The position numbers were made by a program, and so were the translations under genes. This document shows positions 34,600-47,856 of a stretch of DNA of 64,000 bases, in pieces. The DNA comes from Rapana venosa (Eukaryota > Mollusca > Gastropoda > Neogastropoda > Muricidae), in NCBI GenBank assembly GCA_028751875.1, contig CM054140.1:12175485-12239484 (forward strand), read 5' to 3'. The notes under the pieces were generated by a model. That model worked only from the letters and a program-made list of their open reading frames with translations, was not told the origin of the DNA and searched no databases. Positions within the stretch are counted from its first letter, which is position 1, and each line of letters starts with the position of its first letter.

Positions 34600-35460
34600 T
34601 TACGGATCATTTGCAGCAAATTTTCCAGAAGGCTAGGCCTTAGCCTAGGCCTAGGCCTATTTGAGTGTCACTTGCCCCCCCCCCCCCCCCCCTGGAAAAT
34701 ACGTCAACACAGTGCTGCAATATAGGTGTTTCTGGTCTAAATTAGAATAGGCTTGAGGCCGAAGCTGCAATGAGTATTTTTTCTCCTTAAGAATTTTGCC
34801 GTGGTATACTTTGCTGGCAAAATGTGTAGGCCTATTTAACACGGGCCCACAGTTCGTTAGTTTTGTCTCATCCAGAAGAAGGCTACTATATAAGTAATGA
34901 TAAGCTCATTTGGGATTAGGGGTATAACCTAGTTTTTATTTAATGATCTCTCATGTGCACAATTTGCCATTATTGACAATGTTCGAGTACTTATCAAGAA
35001 ACAGATCGTTGAAATATAAAATAGCACATAGTTTGGTTGTGTTGTTTCTGAGCTGTGACTTTATTGCATATTTTATAATCCAACCACAGTTAATGCACAC
35101 AGAGGTCAAAGGGAAATAACCTCATTTGAGGGCTATGTTGCAGGACAGCTTTTTAAGAGAGCAACAGTGCTGGGTTGGTTTCATTCATTTGCTCACCTGG
35201 ATAATAAGAGTGCGTTGGACAGGAAAGGCTCTATCATGCACAACTTGCCAAAGATGAGACACATTGCATGAAAACTTTACAAAAAAACAACAACCCAAAA
35301 CCCCTCTCTGTTCTATTTTTGTTTCTTTTCTTTTTCTAGGGCTTGTTGAGTTGTTGAGGTAGTTTTACTTAAATGTTTCAATTTGTTAAAGTTAACTATT
35401 TCTCAGGTTACTATTTTTTTAATATAGTTTTGTGTGTGTTTATCATAATTTTTTAAATTC
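34600..35460. other. No recognised feature
   Basis: Mostly unique sequence. 'TAGGCCT' heptamers cluster at 34635-34660 and a C run sits at 34674-34692. No coding-like frame. Confidence 0.5.
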
Positions 35461-35464
35461 TTTT

Positions 35465-35650
35465 TTTCCGAGGATAATGGAATAAGCACTCATGTGCTTA
35501 TTTTTACATCCAGTCCCTGTGTGTTTGCAGTTTTGTAAATATTGTCATCCATTCCCATCGGCACACAATGGCCTACTCATCCAAAAAGCGGAACCAGTTT
35601 TAACCTGTGCACAAGATGTACTGTGTGTATTCACACACCAGACCTTGGTT
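35465..35650 (-). mobile_element. SINE-A fragment
   Basis: Reverse orientation: 'CGAGGATAATGGAATAAGCA', 'ACATCCAGTCCCTGTGTG', 'CGGCACACAATGGCCTACTC', 'AAAAGCGGAACC', 'TGCACAAGATGTACTG'. Confidence 0.65.
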
Positions 35651-35959
35651 CAGAGGGGTTGTGTGTGTGTTTTACTCCAATTGGTTGGCTGGGTTGACAC
35701 CTGTATTTTCTTGCACTTTTATATCTCTGATTGAATTTGATACTTGTTCATGGTCATGGCATTTGAGGTTCAAGTCTGTCTGAGCATTAGAAAAAAGCAT
35801 CAGATATAGCAGGCCCCAAGCAGAAGTAATCAAGTCCGATTGAAAGCTATCATCCTGCAGGCACCCACCTATACAACAAACGCAAGGAGCCTTGCAGAGC
35901 TACAAATGAAAATGAAGTAGGATGCTGCAAGCATTTGTCTGGAAGCCTGACAACCATTT

Positions 35960-36252
35960 CCATGAGCAGGCAGTGGTATACACATATAGAATAGTCTGAT
36001 GCTCAGACTGTTACATTTGTGATTTGGTATACACATATAGAATAAATAGTCTGATGGTCAGAGTTTTATATTTGTGATTTGGTATACACATATAGAATAA
36101 ATAGTCTGATGGTCAGAGTTTTACATTTGTGATTTGGTATACACATATAGAATAGTCTGATGGTCAGAGTGTTACATTTGTGATTTGGTATACACATATA
36201 GAATAGTCTGATGGCCAGAGTGTTACATTTGTGATTTGGTATACATATATAT
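35960..36252. repeat. ~51-bp minisatellite, left block
   Basis: About five units of the pattern GATTTGGTATACACATATAG + AATAGTCTGATGGTCAGAG + TGTTACATTTGT, some with an extra AATA. The order of unit variants in 36020-36250 is repeated at about 39407-39640. Confidence 0.9.
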
Positions 36253-36254
36253 AT

Positions 36255-39200
36255 CTGCACAATCCCTCTCCCTGGAGAGGGATGGGCTCCGCCAGGTTTG
36301 ATTTGCCCAAGATACACCAATGACAAAGACAGCCAGAATCTCCATACCGGATCGGTCGTCGCCCGGGTTACCAAGGACCGCGCCTTCTGTTGCTCATCAG
36401 GACAGATGTCGAAAGTATGCTACTGATGTAAAACGCAGCAAAATTCGTGCCAGACACAACACCATCATTGGCACATGGAATGTACGAACACTAAGAGCTG
36501 CAGGCAAAGTGGAAGAACTGACACATGAGATGTCCAGATATCATTGGCACATCCTTGGGCTCTGCGAAGTCAGGTGGAAAAACATGGGAGAAACAACGAC
36601 CCAGGAAGACCACAAATTATACTACAGTGGAAAACAGGATAAACATGAACACGCGTGGGGTTTCTCGTTCACAAAGACACCGTGAACACCGTCATGAGCT
36701 GTCAGCCTGTGTCCAGCAGACTTATTACCATCCGCCTGAGAGCAACCCCCTTTAACATAACTATAGTACAGGCATACGCCCCTACATCAGACTGCACAGA
36801 TGAAGCGTAAAGAATTTTATGACCAGCTACAAGAGGTTTCTGAATCAAACACCCAAGAAAGACATCCTCGTTGTGCAAGGCGACGGGAACGCCAAGGTAG
36901 GAGAAGAGCATGGAAAGACTGGGAGGGCGTTTGTGGCCACATTGTAATAACCAATCAAATGAAAGAGGCTTGAGACTCCTGGAGTTTGCAAGTAACAACC
37001 ACCTCCAGCTAGTGAATACACTTGGCCACACAAGAAATCCAGAAATGGACATGGCATAGCCCAAATGGAGAACACCACAACCAAATAGATTACATCATGG
37101 TGAAAAGAGGGTTTCAGTCTACGTTAACATCGCACAGACACGAATTTTTCCAGGAGCAGACATAGGGAGTGATCATGATCTTGTGAGGGATGACTTTCCG
37201 ACTACGTCTAAAGAAAATCCACAAGGGGAACAACATCGGGATAAAATTTGACCTCGAGAAGCTGAAGGACCCAGATGTATTAGAAATTTTTCAAGCAAGG
37301 ATAGGTGGAAAGTTTGAAAGCACTCACGTGTTAGACTCAGACATAGACACACTGACGAATAGTTTCAATACAGCAGTGACTGAAACAGCAAAACGAGCTC
37401 CTTGGCAAACGCCGACCAAGTCAAAAAACCATGGGTCACACCTAACATCCTAACAACTATGCGACAAGCGTAGAGGTTGAAGAAAAAGAAAAATGAAACA
37501 AAAGAAAAGAGCAGAACAATAAGGGCATCAACAAAAGAATCAGGAATTCCATGACGGAGGCAAAAAAAAAAAAATGGATCGGTGAACAGTCCCAAGACAT
37601 TGAAGAGAACATCAAGAAAAACAATAGCAAGAAAGCATATCAGCTGGTGAAAGAACCTGACTAGCACGAAACAGAAAAAAGGGTTTTAACAATCCCAAGA
37701 CAAAAATGGGAGTGTCCCCCTGACGACCAGGATATTCTGAACAGATGGGCAAATACTGCTCCGACCTGTATAACCATAGAACCGCAGGAGATCCAGAAGT
37801 CCTTAATGTACCCGAAAGCAAAGACACAGACAGTCACCCTATCCTCCGAGAAGAAGTGGGAAACAGCAGTCAGATTGCTGAAAAAGGGGGAATCAGCAGG
37901 GGCTGACAACATTCCAGCTGAGTTGGTCCAAGCTGGAGGGAACCATGATCAGCGCCCTACTAAGAATCTGCAACAAGATCTGGCAGACAGGAAATGGCCA
38001 ACACCATGGACGCAGTCACTCATCATCACCCTCCCCAAAAAGGAAATCTACAAAAATGCCATAATTACCGCACAATCAGCCTCATATGTCACCCAAGCAA
38101 GGCATGCGCAGATAATATTGAATAGACTGAAAACCACAAGCAGAGACCATCATTGCTGAGGAAACAAGCAGGTTTCAGAGCAGGGCGCAGCACAACAGAA
38201 CAATATTCAACTCAGAATACTATGGAGCGGTACCTTCAACATCAACAAGACCTATACCACGTATTTATCGATTTTAAGAAGGCATTTGACAGGGTGTGGC
38301 ATGCAGCTTTGTGGGCAACCCTGAACTTGTAACAGCATCAATGCAAACCTGATCAGAGTCATCAAACAGCTGTACACGAGGCCACCAGTGCAGTGTACTA
38401 CAACAACAACATTTGGGGAATGGTTTCGAACAACAGTTTGGAGTAAGGGGAGGGCTGTCTACTCTCAACCCTCTTTCAACATCTTCCTTGAGAGAATCAT
38501 GGGTGATGCACTGGAAAAATCATGAAGGATCAGTCAGCATTGGTGGGAGAACCATCACAAACCTCCGCTTCGCAGATGACATTGATGGGAAAAGCCGGAT
38601 CAGAAAAAGAGCTTGCCAGCCTAACAAACACTTGGATAAGGCCTCCAAAACAACGGGATGGAAATCAGTGCAGAGAAGACCAAACTGAAAGACTAATACA
38701 CCACGCATTAGCACTGATATCAGGGTTAAAAGACCAGAAGCTGGAAACAGTTCAAAGCTTCAAGTACCTGGAGCCCCTTGTATCTGACCAGGGATCCAAG
38801 CCAGAAGTAGTATGCGGGCTGCAAAAGACAATAACAGCTTTGTCAAAACTAAACACCATCTGGAGAGATAGAATATCTCACTTATCTCCAAGATCAGACT
38901 AATGCGCTCCCTTGTCCATATCCATATTTCTGTATGCCTGTGAATCATGGACCCTGACTGCAGATTTGGAGAGAAGAGTACAGGGAGTGGAGATGAGATG
39001 CTTTCGGGGACTCCTTGGCATCTCCTACAAAGACCCCATAAGCAACGAAAGCGTGCATAACAGAAACCAGCCAACCTTGGACCCTAGAGAACCTTCTAAA
39101 CATCGTGAAAAAGCGAAACTTAAAAAGGGATGGGGATGTCACAAGATCCAAGGAATTACAAAGACAGTTTGCAAAGGATGTCCAAGGAGGAAGAAGAAGA

Positions 39201-39358
39201 GGCAGACCAAGGAAGAGCTGGGAGGATAACATCAGTGAATGGACAGGCCTAGAACTCAACAAAACCCTGAGAAAGGCAGAACAGAGAGAAGAATGGAGGG
39301 AACTGGTTGCTGAGTCTTTGAGGGTGCCCCCACGGTCGTCAGACTACAGGACAGATAG
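36255..39358 (+). mobile_element. RTE-like non-LTR retrotransposon, frameshifted
   Basis: AP endonuclease with IIGTWNVRTL (near 36460) and LGLCEVRW (near 36555), of the type often labelled craniofacial-development-protein-2-like; linker near 37200-37330; reverse transcriptase with KGESAGADNIPAELVQ (37885-37935), FIDFKKAFDRVW (38262-38298) and FADDIDG (38570-38590); C-terminal GRPRKSWEDNISEWTGL (39200-39250). A GATA-type microsatellite closes the 3' end (39353-39367). At least six frame changes break the ORF. It interrupts a minisatellite. Confidence 0.85.
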
Positions 39359-39364
39359 ATAGAT

Positions 39365-40075
39365 AGATATATATAGAATAGTCTGATGGCCAGAGTGTTA
39401 CATTTGTGATTTGGTATACACATATAGAATAAATAGTCTGATGGTCAGAGTTTTATATTTGTGATTTGGTATACACATATAGAATAAATAGTCTGATGGT
39501 CAGAGTTTTACATTTGTGATTTGGTATACACATATAGAATAGTCTGATGGTCAGAGTGTTACATTTGTGATTTGGTATACACATATAGAATAGTCTGATG
39601 GCCAGAGTGTTACATTTGTGATTTGGTATACATATATATATAGAATAGTCTGATGGCCAGAGTGTTACATTTGTGATTTGGTATACACATATAGAATAGT
39701 CTGATGGTCAGAGTGTTATATTTGTGATTTGGTATACATATATATATATATATATAGAATAGTCTGATGGTCAGAGTTTTATATTTGTGATTTGGTATAC
39801 ACATATAGAATAGTCTGATGGTCAGAGTGTTACAATTGTAATTTGGTATACATATATATATATAGAATAGTCTGATGGTCAGAGTGTTACATTTGTGATT
39901 TGGTATACACATATAGAATAAAATTTAATAGTCTGATGGTCAGAGTGTTACATTTGTGATTTGGTATACACATATAGAATAGTCTGATGGTCAGAGTGTT
40001 ACATTTGTGATTTGGTATACACATATAGAATAAATAGTCTGATAGTCAGACTGTTATATTTGTGATTTGACAGTA
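39365..40075. repeat. ~51-bp minisatellite, right block
   Basis: About 13 units of the same monomer as 35960-36252, with (TA)n expansions inside several units. Minus-strand frames such as MCIPNHKCNTLTIRLF are this repeat and do not represent a protein. Confidence 0.92.
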
Positions 40076-40104
40076 ACTGTAAGCATAAGTTGGGAGTTGC
40101 TGAG

Positions 40105-40256
40105 TGTCTGACATTTGAAGAAATTTTTTCTCCTGGAACTAACATTGGTTCCAACTCCAATACCATGCAGTGATGCACATCCTTCAGATGAGATAATGAA
40201 CTGATGTTCTGTGTGCAACGACATACATAACATTTGGCACACACATTAAAAACCTA
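40105..40256 (+). mobile_element. SINE-A fragment
   Basis: 'GAACTAACATTGGTTCC', 'CATCCTTCAGATGAGATAAT', 'CACACATTAAAAACC' match the SINE-A body; the head and tail are lost. Confidence 0.55.
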
Positions 40257-40281
40257 ATATATATATATACACACATATATA

Positions 40282-40327
<46 letters not shown>

Positions 40328-40340
40328 TAAATAAATATAT
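40257..40340. repeat. (TA)n, (TG)n and (ATAA)n microsatellite
   Basis: Compound simple repeat next to the SINE-A fragment and abutting SINE-C. Confidence 0.9.
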
Positions 40341-40341
40341 G

Positions 40342-40632
40342 TAAAGGTGTCCCATAACATATGTGGTCGTAGGGGAGCGAGGCGTCAGAGACCTCAACTT
40401 CTTATGGGGCCAGCATATTGAGGGCGGCGCCCATCTCCTCTCCCTCGCTGCTTTACCTTCCCTGACCCTAAAGAGGGCAGGTACCCATTTACAGTTGGGT
40501 GAACTGGGGGACTGTACTGAAGCCAAGGCACGCAAACGGTCACCAAACCAAGTGGTAACTACACTCGATGCTGCTTAGCCTTGGCTTGGGGAAAGCAAGT
40601 GCTCCGACCACTGAGCTCTATATCCTGTCCCC
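40342..40632 (-). mobile_element. SINE-C (tRNA/5S composite), near full length
   Basis: Reverse complement of 42793-43078 over its whole length, from 'AAAGGTGTCCCATAACATA' to the antisense head 'CACTGAGCTCTATATCCTG'. The 5S-like module (antisense CGGTCACCAAACC...CTTAGCC) lies at about 40538-40585. Confidence 0.85.
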
Positions 40633-40639
40633 GTCTTCT

Positions 40640-41418
40640 AATGTGAGATCATATAACTACCAAACATGTGATCAAATTCGGCAAAATCCTCAATCGCTCG
40701 CCATTTCTTATAGTAACAAAACAAGCAGGTAAGGTAATTTTGTAATTTTATTACAACATAAATGACAATTACACTGACACAGAAAATACACTTTTTTGAA
40801 GAAAAAACAAGGCATAGTAAAACAATGGAATTTATTTTTTTCAATTTAATTTTTCTCCCCCCAAAAACATACATAACCAATCTCTCCAATTTGTTGCTTT
40901 GCTCAATCTTCCTGTTTTCCTGATGGAGAAAGATGTAAAACAATTGTTTAGTAAAACAAAACAAAACAAAAAAACCCACCAAAAAAAATCATACACATCC
41001 CTGGACTTGGCAAAACTTACTTTACTGATTTTATTACCCAATACAGTTTCCAAGTTGGAGTGAATGTTAACTAAAGTGTTTATAATGAGTTACACCTGAC
41101 AATCGTCTTTCACATTTTTGTTGTTTAGTATCAATTTTATAGAGAGACCCCCAATCCCCACCTCTCAATATATACACAAAAAAGTGTCCAGAAATCTCTG
41201 AATGGATTTACAAAAGTAAAAAAGTTAAAAAATTCAAAACCAAAACAACAAAAATGAAAACAAAGCAAACTTGTTGCCATATATGTGCTTGTTACATGGT
41301 TACACCACATTAAATTCACATGATTAACCATACTGTACAATCAAAACATAAGAATAAACATCAGCAACCAATAAGGAATGAGAGATGGGGGGAGAGGAGG
41401 TGAGGTGAGGTGAGGGAA

Positions 41419-41465
<47 letters not shown>

Positions 41466-41481
41466 AAACAATATGAAATAA

Positions 41482-41553
<72 letters not shown>

Positions 41554-41870
41554 TTTAAACAATATGAAATAAGCCATGTTGATGACAACAAAACAAAGCA
41601 AACAAAACCAAAAGAAAGGCAGCATAGAAAATAGACATCAACAAAAAAACCCAACTTTAAAAAAAGCATGCAGATATTAACATTAAAATTCAAAAGTCCA
41701 TGATATATATATATATGTTTTACACACGTTCACTTACAATCTGGTTCAGCCAAAAGTTTTGAAATCTTTGACAAGATCTTCAAAATGCTTCTTTTGTCGA
41801 GCACACGTACGTCCACCTTATCCCTACATCTCCCTCTTGTTCCTATAGCACAACATCAGCAGCACCATCT
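40640..41870. other. 3' flank of the fasciclin gene; GA repeats
   Basis: AT-rich non-coding sequence downstream (minus strand) of the stop codon at 41871. It holds two (GA)n tracts (41424-41461, 41486-41553), each followed by GAGTTTAAACAATATGAAAT, so the second arose by duplicating the first with its flank. Most likely 3' UTR and beyond. Confidence 0.5.
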
Positions 41871-42094
41871 TCAAGGGAACATGTACCAGGGCTCTGGGAT
41901 TGGCAGGAGAACGGCATCGATGCCATGCACGACACCATTGGTGGCCGTGCTGTCACAAGAGCCAACCACAATATCGTTGACTACAGGTCGCCCTCGACGG
42001 TCACGTGTCACGAAGATGGAGTGGCCATTCAGCGTACGGATCCTTTGGTGGCGCCACCAGGGGTTGCGGAAGATGCCGGCACAGCACAGGTTTT
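41871..42094 (-). CDS. FAS1 gene terminal exon
   Basis: Acceptor CTCCTGACAG; 73 codons plus stop. Encodes the second half of FAS1 domain 4, with a divergent aromatic/basic insert (NPWWRHQRIR), the H2 motif GVVHGIDAVLLP and the end PEPWYMFP. Confidence 0.9.
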
Positions 42095-43852
42095 CTGTCA
42101 GGAGAAAGGAGCTCGGAGTCAGTTTGTCGACAGTGTGAAATTTCTTGGGAAAAAATCTTATATTGAAAAGTTTGTCAATAATGTAAAATGCTTTCTGGGA
42201 AAAGTCTTATATTGAAAAGTTTATCAATAGTGTAAGACGTTTTCTGGGAAAATCTATATTGAAAAGTTTGTCAATAGTGTAAGATGCTTTCTGGGAAAAT
42301 CTATATTGAAAAGGTTGTCAATAGTATAAGAAGTTTTCTGGGAAAATCTATAAAGTTTGTCAATAGTGTAAAATGTTTTCTGGGAAAAGTTTTACATTAC
42401 TGACAAATTTGTCAATAGTGTAAAATGCTTTCTGTGAAAAGTCTGATATTATTTAATAGTTTGTCAGCAGTGTAAAATACTCTCTGTGAAAAGTCTGCGT
42501 TAAAAAGTTTGTTAATGGTGTAAAATGTTTCATGTGAAAAGTCTTATATTGAAAAGTTAGTCAATAGTGTACAATACTTTCTGTGAAAATCGTATAAATT
42601 GAAAACAGTTTGTGAACAGTGTAACATATTTCATTGTGAAAATCATATATCAAAAAACACTTTCTCAATAGTGTCAAATATTTTATAAAAAAAAGAAAAG
42701 TCTTGTGTTGAAACCAGTTTGTCAATAGTGTAAAAAAAAAATTATGTGAAAAGTCTGTGAGAGAATGATTAAACTTTTGTACTATACCAATCGGGGACGG
42801 GATAGCTCAGTGGTCGGAGCACTCGCTTTCCCCCAGCCAAGTTAAGCAGCGTCGAGCGTGGTTACCAATTGGATGGGTGACCGTTTTCGCGCCTTGGCTT
42901 CAGTACAGTTCCCCCAGTTCACCCAGCTGTAAATGGGTACCTGCCCTCTTTAGGGTCAGGGAAGGTAAAGCAGCGAGGGAGAGGAGATGGGCGCCGCCCT
43001 CAATACGCTGGCCCTAGAGAAGTGAGGTCTCTGACGCCTCGCTCCCCTACGACCTTAATATAGGTTATGGGACACCTTTACTATACCAATCAAAGGACAG
43101 AGAGATATACAACATGGCAGGCAGAGAGACAGTAAGACAGACAGACAGGAAGACAGACAGACAGACAGACAGACAGACCATGGTAGACATGCATCTTGAG
43201 TATGCGGGCCAGTTCATCAAGGTCATTCTCCAGATCCTTCAACCTCTCTTTCCCCAGTTCTGTGAAGGCCTGGAACCATGTCACACCACAATTACCCCTT
43301 AAAGCATCAACGTTTTCTTGATTAATTAAACCAATATGAAATTCATGGTACAGATAACAAGAATGTTCAACATCAGTATTAACGATTAGTGTCTAAGCAT
43401 CTGTTTGAAATATAACTGTAAGCTCCCTTCTGTTGGGGTGTCGGGGGCCTGTCAGTTTAAATAGCATCCCACCTTTTGGGAAATTATGTGCTAGGAATTT
43501 CTACTTTTCTATCCCTCTCTTTGTTTCTGCCTAGTTCCTTTTCTTTCCTGTCATCTTCTTCTCGTCTATTTTCTGCCTTCTTGATCTATTCTTCTGCCTT
43601 TTAAAAAAAATTTTAATTTTTTTTTAGAAAGGCTTAAATTATAATAGTTGTTTTTCACAGTGAAGTTGAATGTGTTGGGCCTGACTTGCCAGGTGCTTAA
43701 CATACGCACGCGTGTGTGTGTGTGTGTGCGTGCGTGCGTGTGTGCGTGTTCGTGCGTGCATGCATGTGTGTGTGTGTGTGTGGGCAATAGTTTGATTTCG
43801 TTTTATGTCTCTTCACTAAATGTGATATTAGACTCAAAAGGGCTAGGGGTGA

Positions 43853-43885
<33 letters not shown>

Positions 43886-46800
43886 GGGGGGAACTGAGAT
43901 TTGGTTAGGGGGGTAATTTACTAAGTCTACAATAAACAAGTAAGAAAATGCAAATGTAAAGTAACTCTTAAGTACAGAATTGTAAAACCACATATTCTAA
44001 CAGAGTCTAACCAATAAACAATAAAATGATATTTTAAGACTATAACCAACAAGAGAAAATAATTATAGTCCACAGGAAGATAGTGTCTCTAGAGTCCATA
44101 ATAATCATAATAATGAACCAATTGGACTATGCATTAACGATTTGAAAAAAAAAATCTCAGTAGATCACTGAATATCGCCGATGACGTTGACGAGTAAGAA
44201 CAGGTATGCAGCTTTTTAGCATGCTGCATATCAAGATATGATCAACAGTTACACTATGGCCACATATGCAAGAGACATGCCCAACATATTTTGTCTTAAA
44301 ACAGTTCAGTTTCCATCGACAAGCTAGAGAGACAATTTGTTTTATACAATAAGAATCAGTTTCATGTCTTTTAACAAAAGACTCAAATTTTATCATTTCT
44401 AGACAACCAAGTCTATTTTCCTCACACTGGAATAATTTTTGCTGCGTTTTTTGAACGAGGTGATAACGTTTGTAGTGACAGATGGAGCTTTAAACTTGCC
44501 ACCATCCAATAATCTTTTTGCCCATTTTCTCACTAAAATGTCAACTTTTTCATTGTAATATATACCAGAATGAGATGGAATCCAACAAAAAGTTATATTT
44601 TGAGCCTTTTCAAATCAAGTCAAATTTTAAGGTGATAAGATGAATTAAATGACAAATTTCAATGACTAATTCAGATCTTGCTTTTGTTTGCATAGAGCTG
44701 ATGGCTTGAATTACTGATTTTGAATCACACAGAAAAGTATATGAAAAACAACTTTCGGAAAATTGATGAAGAAATTAAGAGCCATCAATATTGCTACAAG
44801 CTCTGCTGTAAAAACTGATATATTCTTCCCAAGGTGAAATGAATTTTCTGATTTAAAGTCTGGTGTAATGTATGCAGCCCCTGCATTATTGTTTACAACT
44901 GAGCCATCTGTGAACACTTTGAAATGATTTGAATAGGTTTCTTCCAAATGAATTTTTGCTTGGGAAGATACTTAATTTATATTACAATTGTTAATTAAGC
45001 CAATGTAATTAACATCAAACTGCACTCTTTTGAGTTCCCAAGTTGAAGTGGGGGATACTTCATCTCTTTTAGCAATGTTTGTATTTGGATTCAACCCAGC
45101 ATTTATACACGTTTGAGATGTATATGTACCAAGTGTGGTGTTAGAGGATATTGATCTTGCTCTCTTCAGAAAATCACTGTCAGACTTGAGGTTTACTACC
45201 GACTGCAAGTCATTTTTAACAATCAGACTTCGTAAAACAAATTTACTACAAGCAATGGTTCTGTTATTTTCTAATGGTAAAATTCCAGATGCGCTGTATG
45301 TTTTTATACAGGAGGCATGAACAGGTAGACCTAGAGCCAGTTTGTATGCTCTACAGTCTGTGCTTTGAAGTTTTCTTAACAGATATTTTGGAGCATTAAA
45401 AAATACTTCTTGAGCATACGTCAAATTTGAATGCATGTTGTTGTTGACTTCAATTTTATGTCTGTTCACTTTTAGTGATATTAGACGGGAAACCCCCCCC
45501 CAAAAAAAAACAAAAAAACCTCCCCACCCAAAAAAAAAACGGGTGAGGTGGATGTGTTATTAAAAAAAAAAAAAAAAAAAAAAATTTAAAAAAACAACAA
45601 CTCGAAAAGAAACTTGGCAATGCAACAAGAATCATTAACAAGCAAACAAACAAACAAAAAGTCATTAACGTTAATGTAACTATAACAAATGTCCTATGGG
45701 ACTGTGACAAAGACCTTTCACAATTTCAAATGCTAGTTTTAGATTGCTGAATATGCTGGTGAGGAAGTTTTCAGAAAAATGGGGCATGAAAGGTTTTACA
45801 CTCTGGCAGTCAAAAAGTATATGAGTATTAGTAATATTCTCACCACACAGGCATTTACCATTTTTGCTGAATTTGGTTATCAATGCATTTAGTTTCATTC
45901 TATAGAATAAAGTATTAATTCTCCTTGATGTAAAAACACTTGTACTAACTTCTGAATGGTTCACCACTGTTAAATTATCGGTATTAATTGCAGTTCTAGT
46001 TAAAAGTTTCTCATTTTGCTGATTACTGTCAGTGACCTTTTTCCATGATTTTTGTTCTAGTAAGCTATACCCTTCTTGTAAGGATAAAGGCACATGCAAT
46101 TCTATTGCATCCCGTCCATGTTTTGCACCCTTTTTGGCAGCTCTATCCGCCCACTCATTTGGAAAGAAACGTGCGTGCGTGTGTGTGAGAGTGTGTTTGT
46201 GAGGATGGATGGGATAATGCATGGATGGAAATGTGCATGCATGCATACATGTCTACATACATGCTTGTCTGTGAAGTTCTGACTGCATGTGGATTATATG
46301 TGTGCGCTTGTGTGCATGCGTAAGTATGTGTGTGTTTGTTTGTGTGTGCATGTGTGTGTCTATGTGTGTACAAGTAAGTATTCAGACACCTATGCATACA
46401 TGCGTGCAAGTCAAGTGAGTGCATATACAAAGCAGACTATCAATGACAAGATTTACTTTTTGGAAAACAAAGTAATACACTGACAACCTGGACTGCATTA
46501 TACAAAAAAATATCTGCTCACACTCCTGTTCTGGTTTACCTTGTTGTTGGGAGCGAAGATGGTGAAAGGGCCATCTTCTTGCAAGGAGTCTGCCAGCCCA
46601 GCCACCTTCAGCAGACGCACCAGAGTGCTGAACTCAGGGTTTGCCGCCAGCACGTCCACGACATTGCCTTGTGGAGGCAACAACACCTACAGCATTGACA
46701 GACTGGTTATCTGATCTAATGTAACACTTGCAGCATTGACAGACTGGTTATCTGATCTAGATGTAACACTTGCAGCATTGACAGACTGGTTACCTGATTT

Positions 46801-47813
46801 AGTGTTTATACTTGCAGCGTTGACAGACTGGTTAAGTGACTTGATGTAACACCTACAACATTGACATACTGGTTAACTATTTTAGTGTAACACCTGCAGC
46901 ATTGACAAACTGGTTAACCGATCTGATGTAACACCTGCAGCATTGACATACTGGTTGACTGATTTGATGTAACACCTGCAGCATTGACAGACTGGTTAAC
47001 CGATCTGATGTAACACCTGCAGCATTGACATACTAGTTGACTGATTTGATGTAACACCTGCAGCATTGACAGACCGGTTAACTGAATTAGTGTAACACCT
47101 GCAGCACTGACAGACTGGTTAACTGATTTGATGTGAGATGTATAATTTCTCCTGAGGCACAAAAACACATGTAAAATCAACAGACAGGCTAACTGATTCT
47201 TTGGTTGATGAACAAATGTATGTAGACTACCTCATGTCTTTAGAATGACAATGACAATGACAAAATTCTTTTATTTCGAGGATAATGAATAAGCACCCAT
47301 GTGCTTTTTTACATCCAGTCCCTGCCCTTAAGGATATATATGATAATAAAATAAAATAAAGCCCATAGCAATACACTTACACTGTTTACGGGGGAAAAAA
47401 AAATCTACACAAAAATCCCCACGAAAATCACCAAAGAGAGAGAGAGAGAAAAAAAAAAGTAGCAACAAGTAAGAAAGAAAGCAGAACAGAAAACACAGAA
47501 ACAACCGAAAAAATAGCAAGAACCAAGAGCAAAAACAAAAACGGCAACAACAACAAGGGGAGAGGGAACAATCGAATAGTCCCCCCTCAAGAAAGCAACA
47601 ACCCCAAACCCAAACAGAACCAAACAAAGCAAAACCTCCATAAAATAAAGGAGAACAAATTAGAAACAGACATGAGAGTGATATCAGATTATGTTTCCAT
47701 TTACACATATTGTTCTGTAGGAATTGGGGTGTAACATTTGATATCCATGACTCTTTGTTCATTCTTCCTGAAAGATATTAAAAAAACCCCATCTGTCCCA
47801 TTATGCACCTATC

Positions 47814-47856
<43 letters not shown>

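Noticed and set aside
35960..40075. CRISPR-like array (regular ~51-bp repeats)
   Set aside because: No unique spacers between repeats; eukaryotic minisatellite interrupted by a LINE.
42836..42884. 5S rRNA gene
   Set aside because: Only the internal promoter portion matches; the first ~45 and last ~30 bases of 5S are absent and the segment lies inside a SINE with its own target-site duplication.
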